From an uncultured Bacteroidales bacterium (GTDB taxonomy: Bacteria > Bacteroidota > Bacteroidia > Bacteroidales > Muribaculaceae): DNA of 7,033 nucleotides. The first letter of the stretch is position 1, and each line of letters starts with the position of its first letter. Location of the stretch: positions 1 through 7,033 of the forward strand of contig URZM01000110.1 in NCBI GenBank assembly GCA_900552315.1. Direction: 5' to 3'. The notes under the pieces are model-generated. The model saw nothing but the letters and a program-made list of their open reading frames with translations. It searched no databases and was not told the origin of the DNA. Shown one piece after another: positions 6,451 through 7,033 of the stretch. A program made the position numbers and the translations under genes.

Positions 6451-7033
6451 ATGGCAGCAGACGAAATGGAAATGAAAAAACAGGAGCCTGTATCCAGCAA
6501 CAATGACGCGTTCAACGTCAACGAGATGCTGCGCAAGGTATGGGCAAACAAATATTGGGTCTTGCTATCCGTAATAGTGTGCATGGCGGCGGCTTATTAT
6601 TATCACAAGCGGCAGCCCATATCGTACGGCAGCAGCGCAGAGGTGATGCTGCTGTTCGGCAATGACGAGAGCTCCGCCTCCTCCGGAGCCATGAAGGCGA
6701 TTACCGACATGAGCGGCATAGGCGCCGGGAACGTCAATTTCTCCAACGAGCTGGAAATCATGAAATCGCCTTCCCTGATGGAATCCGTGGTAGAGCGCCT
6801 GAACCTGGCCACCACATATACCACAGAGGGTTTCGGCCACCATGTGGACCTGTATGGCAAATCACCTGTCTTGGTGAATTTCCTGGAGGTGGCTCCCGAC
6901 TCGACGGCCTTCCTGCGCCTGTACAAGACCGGGGAAGGCGAACTGATAGCCACCGATTTCATGGCCAACGGCAAGCACTTGCAGAGCAAGCCGCTACGCA
7001 TAGCCCCGGGCACTGCCGTGCAGACCCCGGCGG
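6451..7033 (+). CDS. Wzz/Wzc-type polysaccharide chain-length regulator (5' part)
   Basis: Incomplete gene that runs off the right edge; 194 codons are visible with no stop. It starts 12 bp after the export lipoprotein stop. The product has a short cytoplasmic N-terminus with FNVNEMLRKVWANKYW (21-36), a first membrane segment at about 35-51 (YWVLLSVIVCMAAAYYY), then a periplasmic region carrying the Wzz-domain signature SNELEIMKSPSLMESVVERLNL (98-119). This is the N-terminal layout of polysaccharide co-polymerases. In Bacteroidetes these often continue into a cytoplasmic tyrosine autokinase (Wzc type), but that part lies outside the window, so Wzz-only and Wzc forms cannot be separated. In-frame ATGs at 6466 and 6472 are alternative starts; 6451 is chosen for its close spacing. 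Its role would be controlling polymer length and driving export together with the upstream OPX protein. Confidence 0.88.
   Translation, partial: MAADEMEMKKQEPVSSNNDAFNVNEMLRKVWANKYWVLLSVIVCMAAAYYYHKRQPISYGSSAEVMLLFGNDESSASSGAMKAITDMSGIGAGNVNFSNELEIMKSPSLMESVVERLNLATTYTTEGFGHHVDLYGKSPVLVNFLEVAPDSTAFLRLYKTGEGELIATDFMANGKHLQSKPLRIAPGTAVQTPA

Noticed and set aside
6603..7013. Minus-strand 136-codon open frame opposite the Wzz-type gene
   Set aside because: The plus frame has a clear membrane segment and Wzz motif; the minus frame has none.

Overview
The window looks like a chromosomal segment from a member of the Bacteroidales, with GC-rich coding sequence and AT-rich intergenic gaps. The evidence is a type III glutamine synthetase, an LL-diaminopimelate aminotransferase (DapL) and a Bacteroidetes-style outer-membrane polysaccharide export lipoprotein. 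Promoter candidates also match the Bacteroidetes primary-sigma consensus (-7 TAnnTTTG, -33 TTG), and no Shine-Dalgarno-led starts are obvious. I cannot assign the family or genus from sequence alone.

Left part (1-5420) is a run of five housekeeping genes, all on the minus strand. In transcription order they are rpiB (ribose-5-phosphate isomerase B), folB (dihydroneopterin aldolase), dapF (diaminopimelate epimerase), dapL and glnN (GSIII). Signals split the run into probable units. rpiB-folB are 30 bp apart, with a -7 candidate ahead of rpiB. dapF has its own well-spaced promoter in the folB-dapF gap and is followed by a strong intrinsic terminator. dapL-glnN are only 8 bp apart and lie downstream of that terminator. 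dapL and dapF catalyse consecutive steps: tetrahydrodipicolinate to LL-DAP, then to meso-DAP, for lysine and peptidoglycan. DapL consumes glutamate and GSIII also consumes glutamate, so dapL-glnN is a nitrogen-linked pair. A hairpin 3' of glnN (7-39) probably closes the cluster.

Right part (5421-7033) opens a divergent, plus-strand exopolysaccharide or capsule operon. A 205-bp divergent intergenic region holds back-to-back -7 elements and a promoter-proximal hairpin leader. After it come a Wza-like export lipoprotein (5626-6438) and, 12 bp on, the start of a Wzz/Wzc-type chain-length regulator that runs off the window edge. Together these would form the outer-membrane export channel and its inner-membrane co-polymerase partner.

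Most of the window is ordinary metabolism. The less explained elements are the leader hairpin, with a short in-frame upstream ORF, ahead of the polysaccharide operon, and the strong terminator inside the DAP gene cluster. I saw no CRISPR array, tRNA, rRNA or insertion sequence. No gene-free stretch exceeds about 205 bp.
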